Assembly (NCBI RefSeq): GCF_001613425.1
Contig: NZ_BDCI01000004.1
Location: forward strand, 248,001 to 312,000
Direction: 5' to 3'
Length of the DNA: 64,000 bases
DNA from: Nocardia vulneris
Lineage (GTDB): Bacteria > Actinomycetota > Actinomycetes > Mycobacteriales > Mycobacteriaceae
Within the stretch, counting starts at the first letter, position 1. The number at the start of each line of letters is the position of its first letter. The notes beneath the pieces are model-generated. The model was not told the DNA's origin, made no database searches, and worked only from the letters and a program-made list of their open reading frames with translations. The translations under genes were made by a program, and so were the position numbers. Of the stretch, positions 45,504 through 52,841 are shown piece after piece.

Positions 45504-47167
45504 CGCCCCACCGCGAGCACGGCCCGCACCAGGGCCGCCTTGTCGACTTTGCCGAGGCCGGTCAGCGGCAGTGCGGGCACGATCGCCAGCCGATCCGGCC
45601 ATTTGTATTCAGCTACTCCGCTGCGTTGCAACAACTCTCGTAGGTCCGCGAGCGTGGGCGGCTCGGCGATCGGCTGCACGCACGCGCAGATCGCTTCGCC
45701 GAGATCGGCATCGGGCACCGGCACCACGACCGCCCGGCTGACCGCGGGATGCGCGAGCAGGTACCCCTCCAGTTCGGTGGCCGAGATCTTGTTGCCGCCG
45801 CGGATCACGATGTCCTTGCGGCGCCCCTCGAGCACGAGATTCCCCGCAGCACTCAGGCGCGCCAGATCGCCGGTCCGGAAGAAGCCGTCCGGCGTGAAGG
45901 CGTTCCGATTGTGTTCCGGCGCTTGGAAATAACCGCGCAACGTGTACGGGCCGCGGGCGAGCAGCTCGCCGATGTGCCCGAGCGGCACGTCGGCATCGGC
46001 GTCGTCGACGAGGCGGATCTCGTCACCGGGCGAGATCGGCCGGCCCTGCGTGCCGAGCACGGTCTCGACGGGATCGTCGAGCCGGGTCACACTGAGCAAG
46101 CCCTCGGCCATACCGAACACCTGCTGCAGCGCACACCCCAGGGTGGGCGAAACACGTTCGGCGACACTGCGTTGCAGCGGCGCGCCACCGATCTGCAGCA
46201 GGCGCAGCGTCGAGAGCCGCGGTGGTTCCAGCTCCGCGATCTCCAGCCACAGCTGCGCCATCGCGGGCACCAGCGAGGTGACGGTGACCTGCTCCCGGTC
46301 GATCGCGGCGAAGCAATCGTCCGGGTTCGGGTCGTCGACCAGCACCACGGTACCGCCCCGGCACAGCGTGCCCACCACACCCGGAGATCCCCAGGTGAAG
46401 TTGAATTCCACCGGCAGCGCCGCCAAATAGACGTCCCCCGCGGTCAGCTGCACCAGATCCGCGAGAACGCGGGTCTGATAGCAGTAGTCGTAGTGGGTGC
46501 GGCCGATCAGCTTGGGCATCGCCGTCGTCCCGCCGGACAACAGGAAGAAGGCCACCTCCGACGGGTGCGGCGGGGGAAAGGCGGCGGGCGCCGCGTCGAC
46601 CTCGGCCAGCGCGACGAACCGATCCGACACCGCGGCCTCGACCCCGTCGGCTGCGTCGCCCGAGTCGCGTGCGTCGGCTGCGTCGGCTGCGACGAAAACC
46701 GTACGCAGGGTCGGACAGTTCTTCAGCGCGTCCACCGCGAGTTCCCGATGATCGAAGCCGCGGTAGCGCGCCGGCGTGACGAAACCGGTGGCGTCGACGC
46801 TGCGGCAGAGATGCCGGATCTCGTTGCCGCGGTGCGCCAGCAGCGCGAAGACCGGGATGGCGCCGCGCCGGATGAGGGCGAACACCGTGACCACGAACTC
46901 GGGATGATTGGGCAGCTGGACCACGACCCGGTCCCCCGCCTCGACACCGTGGGCCCGGAACCCGGCCGCCATCCGGTCGATGCGCCGATCGAGTTCCGCG
47001 TAGTCCAGCCGGACGCCCGTGCCGAAATGCACCAACGCCGTTGCGGTACCGAAGGTCTCGGCCCAGCATCGCGGTAGCTCGGCCAGGGTGTCGGTGCCCC
47101 AGTAGCCGAGTTGGCGGTACCGCGCGGCGAAATCCGATGGCCAGGGCGTGAATCCGTCGAGCGTCAT
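45500..47167 (-). CDS. 2,3-dihydroxybenzoate-AMP ligase-like adenylating enzyme
   Basis: A 555-residue ANL enzyme of the DhbE/EntE type. P-loop LLSGGTTAMPKLIGRTH is at about 209-225, FRTGDLARL and EGRRKDIVIRGGNKI follow, and the catalytic C-terminal Lys is in TGLGKVDK. The acid-pocket segment reads N256-F257-T-W-G-S261-P-G; compared with DhbE (N235, Y236, S240) the Asn and Ser are kept. As I recall, Ser at that place goes with 2,3-dihydroxybenzoate and Cys with salicylate, so DHB is the best substrate guess. ATG overlaps the DAHP synthase stop (ATGA). Confidence 0.9.
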   Translation of the reverse strand: MTLDGFTPWPSDFAARYRQLGYWGTDTLAELPRCWAETFGTATALVHFGTGVRLDYAELDRRIDRMAAGFRAHGVEAGDRVVVQLPNHPEFVVTVFALIRRGAIPVFALLAHRGNEIRHLCRSVDATGFVTPARYRGFDHRELAVDALKNCPTLRTVFVAADAADARDSGDAADGVEAAVSDRFVALAEVDAAPAAFPPPHPSEVAFFLLSGGTTAMPKLIGRTHYDYCYQTRVLADLVQLTAGDVYLAALPVEFNFTWGSPGVVGTLCRGGTVVLVDDPNPDDCFAAIDREQVTVTSLVPAMAQLWLEIAELEPPRLSTLRLLQIGGAPLQRSVAERVSPTLGCALQQVFGMAEGLLSVTRLDDPVETVLGTQGRPISPGDEIRLVDDADADVPLGHIGELLARGPYTLRGYFQAPEHNRNAFTPDGFFRTGDLARLSAAGNLVLEGRRKDIVIRGGNKISATELEGYLLAHPAVSRAVVVPVPDADLGEAICACVQPIAEPPTLADLRELLQRSGVAEYKWPDRLAIVPALPLTGLGKVDKAALVRAVLAVGR

Positions 47168-48348
47168 GATGAACGCCTCTCCTCGGTGGTCAGCGCGCGA
47201 GCCGCCAGCTCCGCGGCGAAGTGGTCGATGATCGTGGTCGCCTGATCGGGATTCAGCCGTGGATCGCACGGCGGCGCGTCGCCCGGATCGGCGTCCGGTT
47301 GGTCGGTGCCGCATTCGCGGACCTGGTCCGGGGTGACCTCGAGATGCAGACCCGCGGGGTGGAGACCGGCCGCGGTCAGGATCGTCACGAACGCGGTGAT
47401 CTCGGCGCGCATATCGCGCAGCAGCCGGGTCTTGCGTTCGCCCGCCCGAATGGTGTTGCCGTGCATCGGATCACACACCCACAGCGCGCCCGCGTCGAGG
47501 GCGGACACCGCACCGGCGAGGGCGCGCAGCCGGTCGGTGTGCCCGGCGCCCATCCGTGCGATCAGGCCGAGCCGGCCCGGCACCGGCGGGCAGTTCAGTG
47601 CGCGGACGATCTCGGTCAGCTCGTGCTCCTCGGTCGTCGGACCGAGTTTCACCGCCACGGGATTGGCGATCGACGCGGCCCAGTTGATATGCCAGTCCAC
47701 CGCCCCGCGGGTACGGTCCCCGATCCACACCAGGTGCGCGCTCGCCGCGTACCGCACGCCGTGGTCGCGGGTCAGCGGCTCCTCGTAGTCGCGCAGCAAC
47801 GCCTCGTGCGAGACGAACAGCGGGCGGCCCAGGTATTGATGCCTGCGCAGGTAGTCCAGGGTGCGATGCGAACGGCCGTAACTCTCCAGCAGCCGGGCCG
47901 GTTCCGGGGCGCGCTCGCCCGCGGAGCAGGCGGCACCGTTCACCGCGTCACCGCGGTAGGTCAGCACCCGGCTACCGTCGGGCAGCGTTTCATAGGGCTG
48001 GCTGCGCGGTTTCGCGTGCTGCCCGGCCATCCGCGCCAGCAGGACCACCTCGCGGCCGCTGCGCTCGGCGAGCCGATCGGCCAGTCGCCGGTACAGCAGC
48101 AACCTGCGATCGATATGGGTGGGGCTGGCCATGCTGAACAATTCGGCGCACTCACCAACGTGCAGCAGCAGCGCGGCGCCGCGTTCGACGCGAGCCAGCG
48201 CGGCGAGCAGCGACCGGATCTCCCACGGCCGCACCAGCTCCGGCAGCGCGGTCAACGTCTGACGGACCGGCCCGATGTCCGGGTGCGCGTCCCACGGTGG
48301 TTGCTGCGCCGCGGCGGGCACTGCTCGGGTTTGCGCTGACGATGTCAT
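47164..48348 (-). CDS. Class II 3-deoxy-7-phosphoheptulonate (DAHP) synthase
   Basis: A 394-residue class II DAHP synthase: GECAELFS near 70, MAGQHAKPRSQP near 115, DPMHGNTIRAGERKTR near 290, and CDPRLNPDQA near the C-terminus. It joins phosphoenolpyruvate and erythrose 4-phosphate, the first shikimate step. Short class II enzymes (PhzC-like) are common in clusters that draw heavily on chorismate, and are often insensitive to aromatic amino acids. It begins at an ATGA overlap with the unknown 641-residue gene. Confidence 0.93.
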   Translation of the reverse strand: MTSSAQTRAVPAAAQQPPWDAHPDIGPVRQTLTALPELVRPWEIRSLLAALARVERGAALLLHVGECAELFSMASPTHIDRRLLLYRRLADRLAERSGREVVLLARMAGQHAKPRSQPYETLPDGSRVLTYRGDAVNGAACSAGERAPEPARLLESYGRSHRTLDYLRRHQYLGRPLFVSHEALLRDYEEPLTRDHGVRYAASAHLVWIGDRTRGAVDWHINWAASIANPVAVKLGPTTEEHELTEIVRALNCPPVPGRLGLIARMGAGHTDRLRALAGAVSALDAGALWVCDPMHGNTIRAGERKTRLLRDMRAEITAFVTILTAAGLHPAGLHLEVTPDQVRECGTDQPDADPGDAPPCDPRLNPDQATTIIDHFAAELAARALTTEERRSS

Positions 48349-50270
48349 AGCCGATGTCCTTCGTGCAGAGTGACCGGCGCCCCGACCGGCTCGATATCCG
48401 GCTCGGGCGCCGAGCCCGCGATCGTGGCCCAGTGCCACGCGGTGTCGAATGCGGCGACCTCGAGCTGCCGCCCGTTCGCGACCAGCGCGGCGGCCTGTTC
48501 GGTCGCCCGCGCGATGAACGCCGAAACCCGCTGGGCGGCAAGGAGTTCCTGCTCGTCGAACGCGGGGCCCAGACAGCGCAGCAGCCGCAGGTCGACGAAC
48601 CCGTGGAAGACCCGGTCCAGCACCCGCACCGGCTGCGGGCTACGGATGGTGAACCGGACATGGCCGGCGATGTGGCCGTGGTGGTGCAGATCCGAGAAGT
48701 GCGAGATATCCGGGATCCTCGGCGGGAAGAAGTGGTCGCGCGCCCGCACCACCGGCGTCCCGGGCAGGTTCCCCGCGAGGAAATGCCAGGAGTTGTACTG
48801 CATCCGCGCCGCCATCGACCACGCGATATCGGCCAGCCGCACCGGCGAACCGCCGAAATGCGCGCGGGCGGCCGGGTCCGGCACGACGCAGCAGAAGTAG
48901 TCGGCGATCTCCCAGCGCACGATCTCGGCCCAGTCCGCGCCGCGCAGCGCCGCGACCAGGCGCGGCAGTGACCGCAGCCCCCTGCTCATCGCGAAGTCGG
49001 CCCCGAACTCCCGTACGGCGGCCGAAACCGTCTCGTACACCAGCGATTCCAGTCCGGAACCGAACTCACCGTGCCGCGCGGCCAGCCAGTCCGGGTGGGC
49101 GGCCACCGCCGCACTCAGCTCGGCGAGCGAGCGTCCCGACACCGGCAGCAGTTCGGTCAGCCGCGCGCTGAGTCTGCGGTCGATCCCCTCGCACGGCTCG
49201 GCAACCGGCCCCGCGACCCGCTCGGTCTTGTGCACCAGCGCGCCGTGGATCTCGCGATACAGCTGCACGGCACTGGTCAATTCGGCCCGTCTGGCCCGCA
49301 GCGCGTCCGCCAGTCCCAGCAGCGCAGACACCGATTTCGATGCCGGCGCCGCGATGGCGGGACCCCGCCGGAGCAGGTTGTAGCGCAGCCGGATCTCGGC
49401 CAGCAGATCCGCGACATGGTCGATGCTCAGCTGCGTGCCGTTGGCCTCTTCGATCCGGGCCGGGCCCGCCGAACGGACCAGCAGCAGCAGGCAGACCACC
49501 AGCACGACCTGACTGTCGGACCACAGGTCGAGCGGGAGGCCGCGCAGACTGCTGAGCACGCAGTCGGGATGGCCGGGCCACAGCGACTTGCCGGTGAGAT
49601 TGTTGGGCTCGCGGAAGTTGCTGTACCGGTGCGGTCCCTCGTACAGGATGAACGGCGCGGTACGCAGTGCCGCCTCGGTGAGTTCGTCGAGCGACTCGTC
49701 GCGGCCGCGACCGCCGAGACCGGTCAGCCACTGCCGGCAATCGCGGATGGAATCCCTTCGGCGAGTGTCGATTTCGGCGAGCACGCGCTGGTGGTGCGTG
49801 ACCGCCGCGGCCGTCCACGGGATTCGGCGCACCCCGTCGATCAGGTCGTGCTCGCTGCTCAGTGGCGGATCGGAGGGTGTCCGGATCACGATCCGCGCAT
49901 CGGTGGTCAGGCCGATCTCACCGAGGAACACCATCGCCCGGTCGTCGTCGGCGTCGCGGTCTCCGTCGGCAGCCGATCGCCATGACCTGCCGGACAGCGC
50001 CGCCACGGCGGCCTCCTCGACCGGGGCGAGCGCCCGGAGCCGGACCGCGGCGGGCACTCGGCCGCCGAGGGTCAGCAACAGTTCGAGCGCGGCGGCATGC
50101 TCGGTACTGCGCGTGCATTCCGCCCAGAGGCGAGCGAGCAGTCCGGGCAGTCCGCCGTCGTAGTCCGTGTACTCGGGGACAGGCGTCGAGCCGGCCGGTA
50201 GCCCGAGGCGGCTCGGCCGGCGGCTCAACCGCGCCTTGGCCATGGCCGCACGCCGCGGCGTGGTCACCAT
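48345..50270 (-). CDS. 641-residue protein of unknown family with a His-rich motif
   Basis: No family is recognised. The protein is soluble in appearance, without signal peptide. Notable conserved-looking patches are EGPHRYSNFREPNN (about 211-224), a hydrophobic stretch near 240-255, EIADYFCCV near 470 and HFSDLHHHGH at 524-533, where one Asp and five His in ten residues could bind a metal. The ATG at 50270 overlaps the ferredoxin stop by one base (TGATG), and its end overlaps DAHP synthase (ATGA), so it is made together with them. A redox step with the adjacent ferredoxin is a plausible job (inference). Confidence 0.8.
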   Translation of the reverse strand: MVTTPRRAAMAKARLSRRPSRLGLPAGSTPVPEYTDYDGGLPGLLARLWAECTRSTEHAAALELLLTLGGRVPAAVRLRALAPVEEAAVAALSGRSWRSAADGDRDADDDRAMVFLGEIGLTTDARIVIRTPSDPPLSSEHDLIDGVRRIPWTAAAVTHHQRVLAEIDTRRRDSIRDCRQWLTGLGGRGRDESLDELTEAALRTAPFILYEGPHRYSNFREPNNLTGKSLWPGHPDCVLSSLRGLPLDLWSDSQVVLVVCLLLLVRSAGPARIEEANGTQLSIDHVADLLAEIRLRYNLLRRGPAIAAPASKSVSALLGLADALRARRAELTSAVQLYREIHGALVHKTERVAGPVAEPCEGIDRRLSARLTELLPVSGRSLAELSAAVAAHPDWLAARHGEFGSGLESLVYETVSAAVREFGADFAMSRGLRSLPRLVAALRGADWAEIVRWEIADYFCCVVPDPAARAHFGGSPVRLADIAWSMAARMQYNSWHFLAGNLPGTPVVRARDHFFPPRIPDISHFSDLHHHGHIAGHVRFTIRSPQPVRVLDRVFHGFVDLRLLRCLGPAFDEQELLAAQRVSAFIARATEQAAALVANGRQLEVAAFDTAWHWATIAGSAPEPDIEPVGAPVTLHEGHRL

Positions 50271-50599
50271 CAGTCCCCCCGGACGGTCGGATCGATCTGG
50301 CTCCAGAGCTCGTTGCCGGTCGCCGCCCAGTCCTCGTCGACATAGATGCAGTCCACCGGGCAGACCAGTACGCAGGCCGGGCAGCCCGAGCACAGCTCCG
50401 GCACGATGACGACGTCCAATCCGCGATTGAAAATCGCTCCGAACTCCTGCGGACAACTGCGCAGACAGGAATCACAGGTGATGCATTCGGACGCCTCGAT
50501 GCGCCGCGGCGGCTTGCGCCAGGAATTGTTTCTCGATCGCGTAGAAACTCGATCGACTCGGGTCGATCCAGTATTGTTTCCATTGGTTTGCAAATTCAT
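50270..50599 (-). CDS. 2[4Fe-4S] ferredoxin with N-terminal extension
   Basis: A 109-residue protein. Two cluster motifs are complete: C39xxC42xxC45xxxC49-P and C70xxC73xxC76xxxC80-P. The first 35 residues are an Arg/Asn/Ser-rich extension not found in ordinary small ferredoxins. It should pass electrons to an oxidoreductase of the pathway. It is the first gene of the long minus-strand operon. The 300-base region upstream is the divergent promoter shared with the KASIII-like gene and holds two operator-like dyads. Confidence 0.87.
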   Translation of the reverse strand: MNLQTNGNNTGSTRVDRVSTRSRNNSWRKPPRRIEASECITCDSCLRSCPQEFGAIFNRGLDVVIVPELCSGCPACVLVCPVDCIYVDEDWAATGNELWSQIDPTVRGD

Positions 50600-50728
50600 A
50601 GCAACCTACACAGATTGATTTCGCGTCTGATTGTTTCTCACGTATGCGTCCGGTCGCATGATCGACGACCGGCCGTGCACACCGCACTGAACTTCAGACC
50701 CCCTCGGCGACAACGAGTTTAGATGATG

Positions 50729-50741
50729 AGACAGAGTGTGT
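50729..50741. promoter_or_regulatory. Operator-like dyad 1 in the divergent promoter
   Basis: AGACA-GAG-TGTGT, less perfect than the others; read on the minus strand it gives ACACA-CTC-TGTCT, matching the shared motif. It is preceded by ATG as at 34513 and 52011. Confidence 0.4.
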
Positions 50742-50783
50742 CGAGGTGTACGCTTCCGCTCAGTGGATACAGTAGGTCCGCTC

Positions 50784-50798
50784 TGGACACTCTGTCGA
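50784..50798. promoter_or_regulatory. Operator-like dyad 2 in the divergent promoter
   Basis: TGGACA-CTC-TGTCGA, a 15-base near-dyad. The core GGACA-N3-TGTC is the same as at the TetR gene (27798-27812). Confidence 0.55.
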
Positions 50799-50900
50799 CC
50801 ACTCGGTGAAAGACCTTCGGCATTTCTTGTAAACGGTCTTTTCTCGTTCGAAAATGCCCAAACTTTTCGGGGCAGCACCAACCCTTTGGAGGACATTCCG

Positions 50901-51926
50901 ATGAAAACCAGCAGTATCTTTATCGCCGGGATCGGGACGGCCCCTGTCCCGCGGCTCGAGACCGCCGACGCCGTTGCCCGCGGCTGGTACGACGCCGACG
51001 AACGCGCCCGCAGCGAGCTGGTGTCGATCACCACCGCGGGCGCCACCCCGGCTCCTGACCTGGCCGTCACCGCGGCCCAGGTCGCGATCGCGACCTCGGG
51101 GCAGCAGCCCGCGGATTTCGGCGTCGTGTTCCACACCAACGTGCACCCGCAGGGGCCGGAGGGATGGTCGGCGCAGCACTACATCAACCGCCGCACCATC
51201 AACCAGCCGGTGCCCTCGATGGAGATCCGCAACGGTTGCATCGGCTTCCTGTCCACGCTGCAGCTGGCGGCCATGTATCTGACCACTGCCTCCGATCGCC
51301 CGGCCGCCCTGCTGACCTGCGCGGACAATTTCGGCACACCCACTGTCGACCGATGGAACGCGTCCAAGCTGTTCGTGCTCGCGGACGGCGGCGGCGCCGT
51401 CGTACTGTCGCGCACCGGCGGATTCGCCAGGGTGCTCGCGCTCGGTTCGGTATCGGCGCCGGAACTGGAGGAGCGCCACCGCTCCGGCGAAACGATGTTC
51501 CCGCCGAGTCTCACCGTCGGCGGCGCGTTGAACTTCGAGGAGCGCACCAGCCACTTCCAGCGCCGGATGAACGAGGGCGTACTGCGTCCGGAGAGCGATT
51601 TCGGGTCGGTCGTGATCGAAGTGGTGGAGCGCACCCTGAAGGAGGCCGACACCTCGATGGACGAGATCGCCCGGGTGGTGCACGACGGGTTCACCTTCTG
51701 GGCGCTGCAGGACCTGTTCCTCGACCCCATCGGGGTCCCGGTCGAGCGCGGCATCTGGGATTACACCCGCACCGTCGGGCACGCGGGGCCGGCCGATCAG
51801 ATCCGTGGGCTCGAGTACCTGCTGCGCACCGGCCAGGTCGGCCCCGGCGATCGCGTGCTGCTGTTCACCGGCGGGCCGGGCATGGAGGCCGCGGCCGCCG
51901 TGGTCGAGATCGACGCGCGACCATAG
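50901..51926 (+). CDS. KASIII-like acyltransferase (ketoacyl-ACP synthase III fold)
   Basis: A 341-residue thiolase-fold protein of the FabH family. Catalytic Cys113 (IRNGCIGFL) and His261 (VVHDGF) are in place, but the Asn of the FabH GNTSA motif is replaced: the segment reads TVGHAGPAD with H294. FabH needs both His and Asn to decarboxylate malonyl-ACP, so this protein probably transfers an acyl group without decarboxylation, as seen in KASIII-like acyltransferases such as CerJ or the amide-forming BomK. It may accept the DHB group from the aryl carrier protein (inference). ATG at 50901 has GGAGG upstream; a terminator follows. Confidence 0.85.
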   Translation: MKTSSIFIAGIGTAPVPRLETADAVARGWYDADERARSELVSITTAGATPAPDLAVTAAQVAIATSGQQPADFGVVFHTNVHPQGPEGWSAQHYINRRTINQPVPSMEIRNGCIGFLSTLQLAAMYLTTASDRPAALLTCADNFGTPTVDRWNASKLFVLADGGGAVVLSRTGGFARVLALGSVSAPELEERHRSGETMFPPSLTVGGALNFEERTSHFQRRMNEGVLRPESDFGSVVIEVVERTLKEADTSMDEIARVVHDGFTFWALQDLFLDPIGVPVERGIWDYTRTVGHAGPADQIRGLEYLLRTGQVGPGDRVLLFTGGPGMEAAAAVVEIDARP

Positions 51927-51945
51927 CAGTATCAGCACTGGTCAA

Positions 51946-51986
51946 GAAGCCGAGGGCGCCCGATGGGGAGCCCTCGGCTTCCTTTT
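51946..51986 (+). terminator. Rho-independent terminator after the KASIII-like gene
   Basis: Perfect 12-bp arms GAAGCCGAGGGC and GCCCTCGGCTTC with a 12-base loop, followed by CTTTT. It separates this gene from the flavin reductase gene. Confidence 0.88.
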
Positions 51987-52012
51987 GGGCATGAGTCACT
52001 ACGCCCACCTAT

Positions 52013-52027
52013 GAGACACTTTGTATT
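52013..52027. promoter_or_regulatory. Operator-like dyad upstream of the siderophore-interacting-protein-like gene
   Basis: GAGACA-CTT-TGTATT, identical over ATGAGACACTTTGT-type core to the site upstream of the MMPL gene (shared GAGACACTTTGT). It lies 36 bases before the preferred start at 52063. Confidence 0.5.
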
Positions 52028-52062
52028 GACAGATGCAAACCGTTCTGATGGAGTCCCCCACT

Positions 52063-52836
52063 ATGCCTGAACTGTCAGATGACCAGTCGCTCATGTCGCG
52101 GTTCGTCGGTGCGGTGCCGACGGTCGCCAAACACTCGTCCCGGGACCTGCACGGCGCGCTGCTGAAGGCGGTGGGCGTCGCCGATTTCGAGCTGACGGTG
52201 ACCGGCCGCCGTGAGATCTCGCCGCACTATCTGCGGCTCGGCTTCCACGGCGGCGGCCTGCTCAGCGGGCGATCGATCCACCCGACGATGTGGGTCCGCA
52301 TGTGGTTTCCGGACGAAAGCCGCTTGCACATGCGCGCATTCACCCTCGTCGAGCCTGATGCCAGGGGTGACCGCTTCGATATCGAGTTCGCGCTGCACGA
52401 GGGGCGGGCGAGCAATTGGGCCCGCAACGCCCGCGTCGGCGACACGATCATGGCCACCATTCGTGGCTCGCGATTCGCGATACCGCAGCCGCCGCCCGCC
52501 GGGTACCTCGTCGTGGGCGATACCGCCTCGTTGCCCGCGATCAACTCCTTGCTCGCCGCGATCGGCGACGCACCGGCCACGGTGTGGCTGGAATGGCAGC
52601 ACGAGGACGATCGCGACCTGCCGGTCGCGGCGACCGCACGCACCGAGGTCACCTGGGTGCCGCGCGAGCACGGCGGCGCGGCACTGGTGCACCAGGTCCG
52701 CGCCGCCGCCTTTGCCGCTCCCGACCATTTCGGCTGGGTCGCCTGCGACCGCTGGACGACCCGCAAGGTGGCGAGCGTGCTGCGCAACGACTTCCACCTC
52801 GCCCGGAACTCGCTGGCGGCCCGCGGCTACTGGTGA
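52063..52836 (+). CDS. Siderophore-interacting protein (SIP)-like flavin reductase
   Basis: A 257-residue FAD-binding protein of the ViuB/SIP family: LTVTGRREISPHYLRLGF, MRAFTLVEPD (FAD contact), FALHEGRASNWARNARVGD, GYLVVGDTASLPAINSLL and the C-terminal WVACDRWTTRKVASVLRNDF. SIPs use NAD(P)H to reduce ferric siderophores. In a catechol cluster it may release iron from a catecholate product, or it may reduce the cluster's ferredoxin. I choose ATG at 52063 because GGAG precedes it; ATGs at 52033 and 52048 would lie nearly on the operator-like dyad. Confidence 0.88.
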   Translation: MPELSDDQSLMSRFVGAVPTVAKHSSRDLHGALLKAVGVADFELTVTGRREISPHYLRLGFHGGGLLSGRSIHPTMWVRMWFPDESRLHMRAFTLVEPDARGDRFDIEFALHEGRASNWARNARVGDTIMATIRGSRFAIPQPPPAGYLVVGDTASLPAINSLLAAIGDAPATVWLEWQHEDDRDLPVAATARTEVTWVPREHGGAALVHQVRAAAFAAPDHFGWVACDRWTTRKVASVLRNDFHLARNSLAARGYW

Positions 52837-52841
52837 ATCCG

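Larger units (their letters stand above)
50600..50900. promoter_or_regulatory. Divergent promoter region between ferredoxin and KASIII-like genes
   Basis: This 301-base stretch holds no gene. It is AT-richer than its surroundings, contains the operator-like dyads at 50729-50741 and 50784-50798, and must drive both the long minus-strand operon and the KASIII-like gene. A GGAGG ribosome site for the latter is at 50888-50892. Confidence 0.7.

Noticed and set aside
28464..50599. Catecholate siderophore NRPS cluster
   Set aside because: The DHB genes, ligase and carrier are present, but no condensation or other NRPS module exists in the window; the mevalonate and UbiA genes point to another product type.
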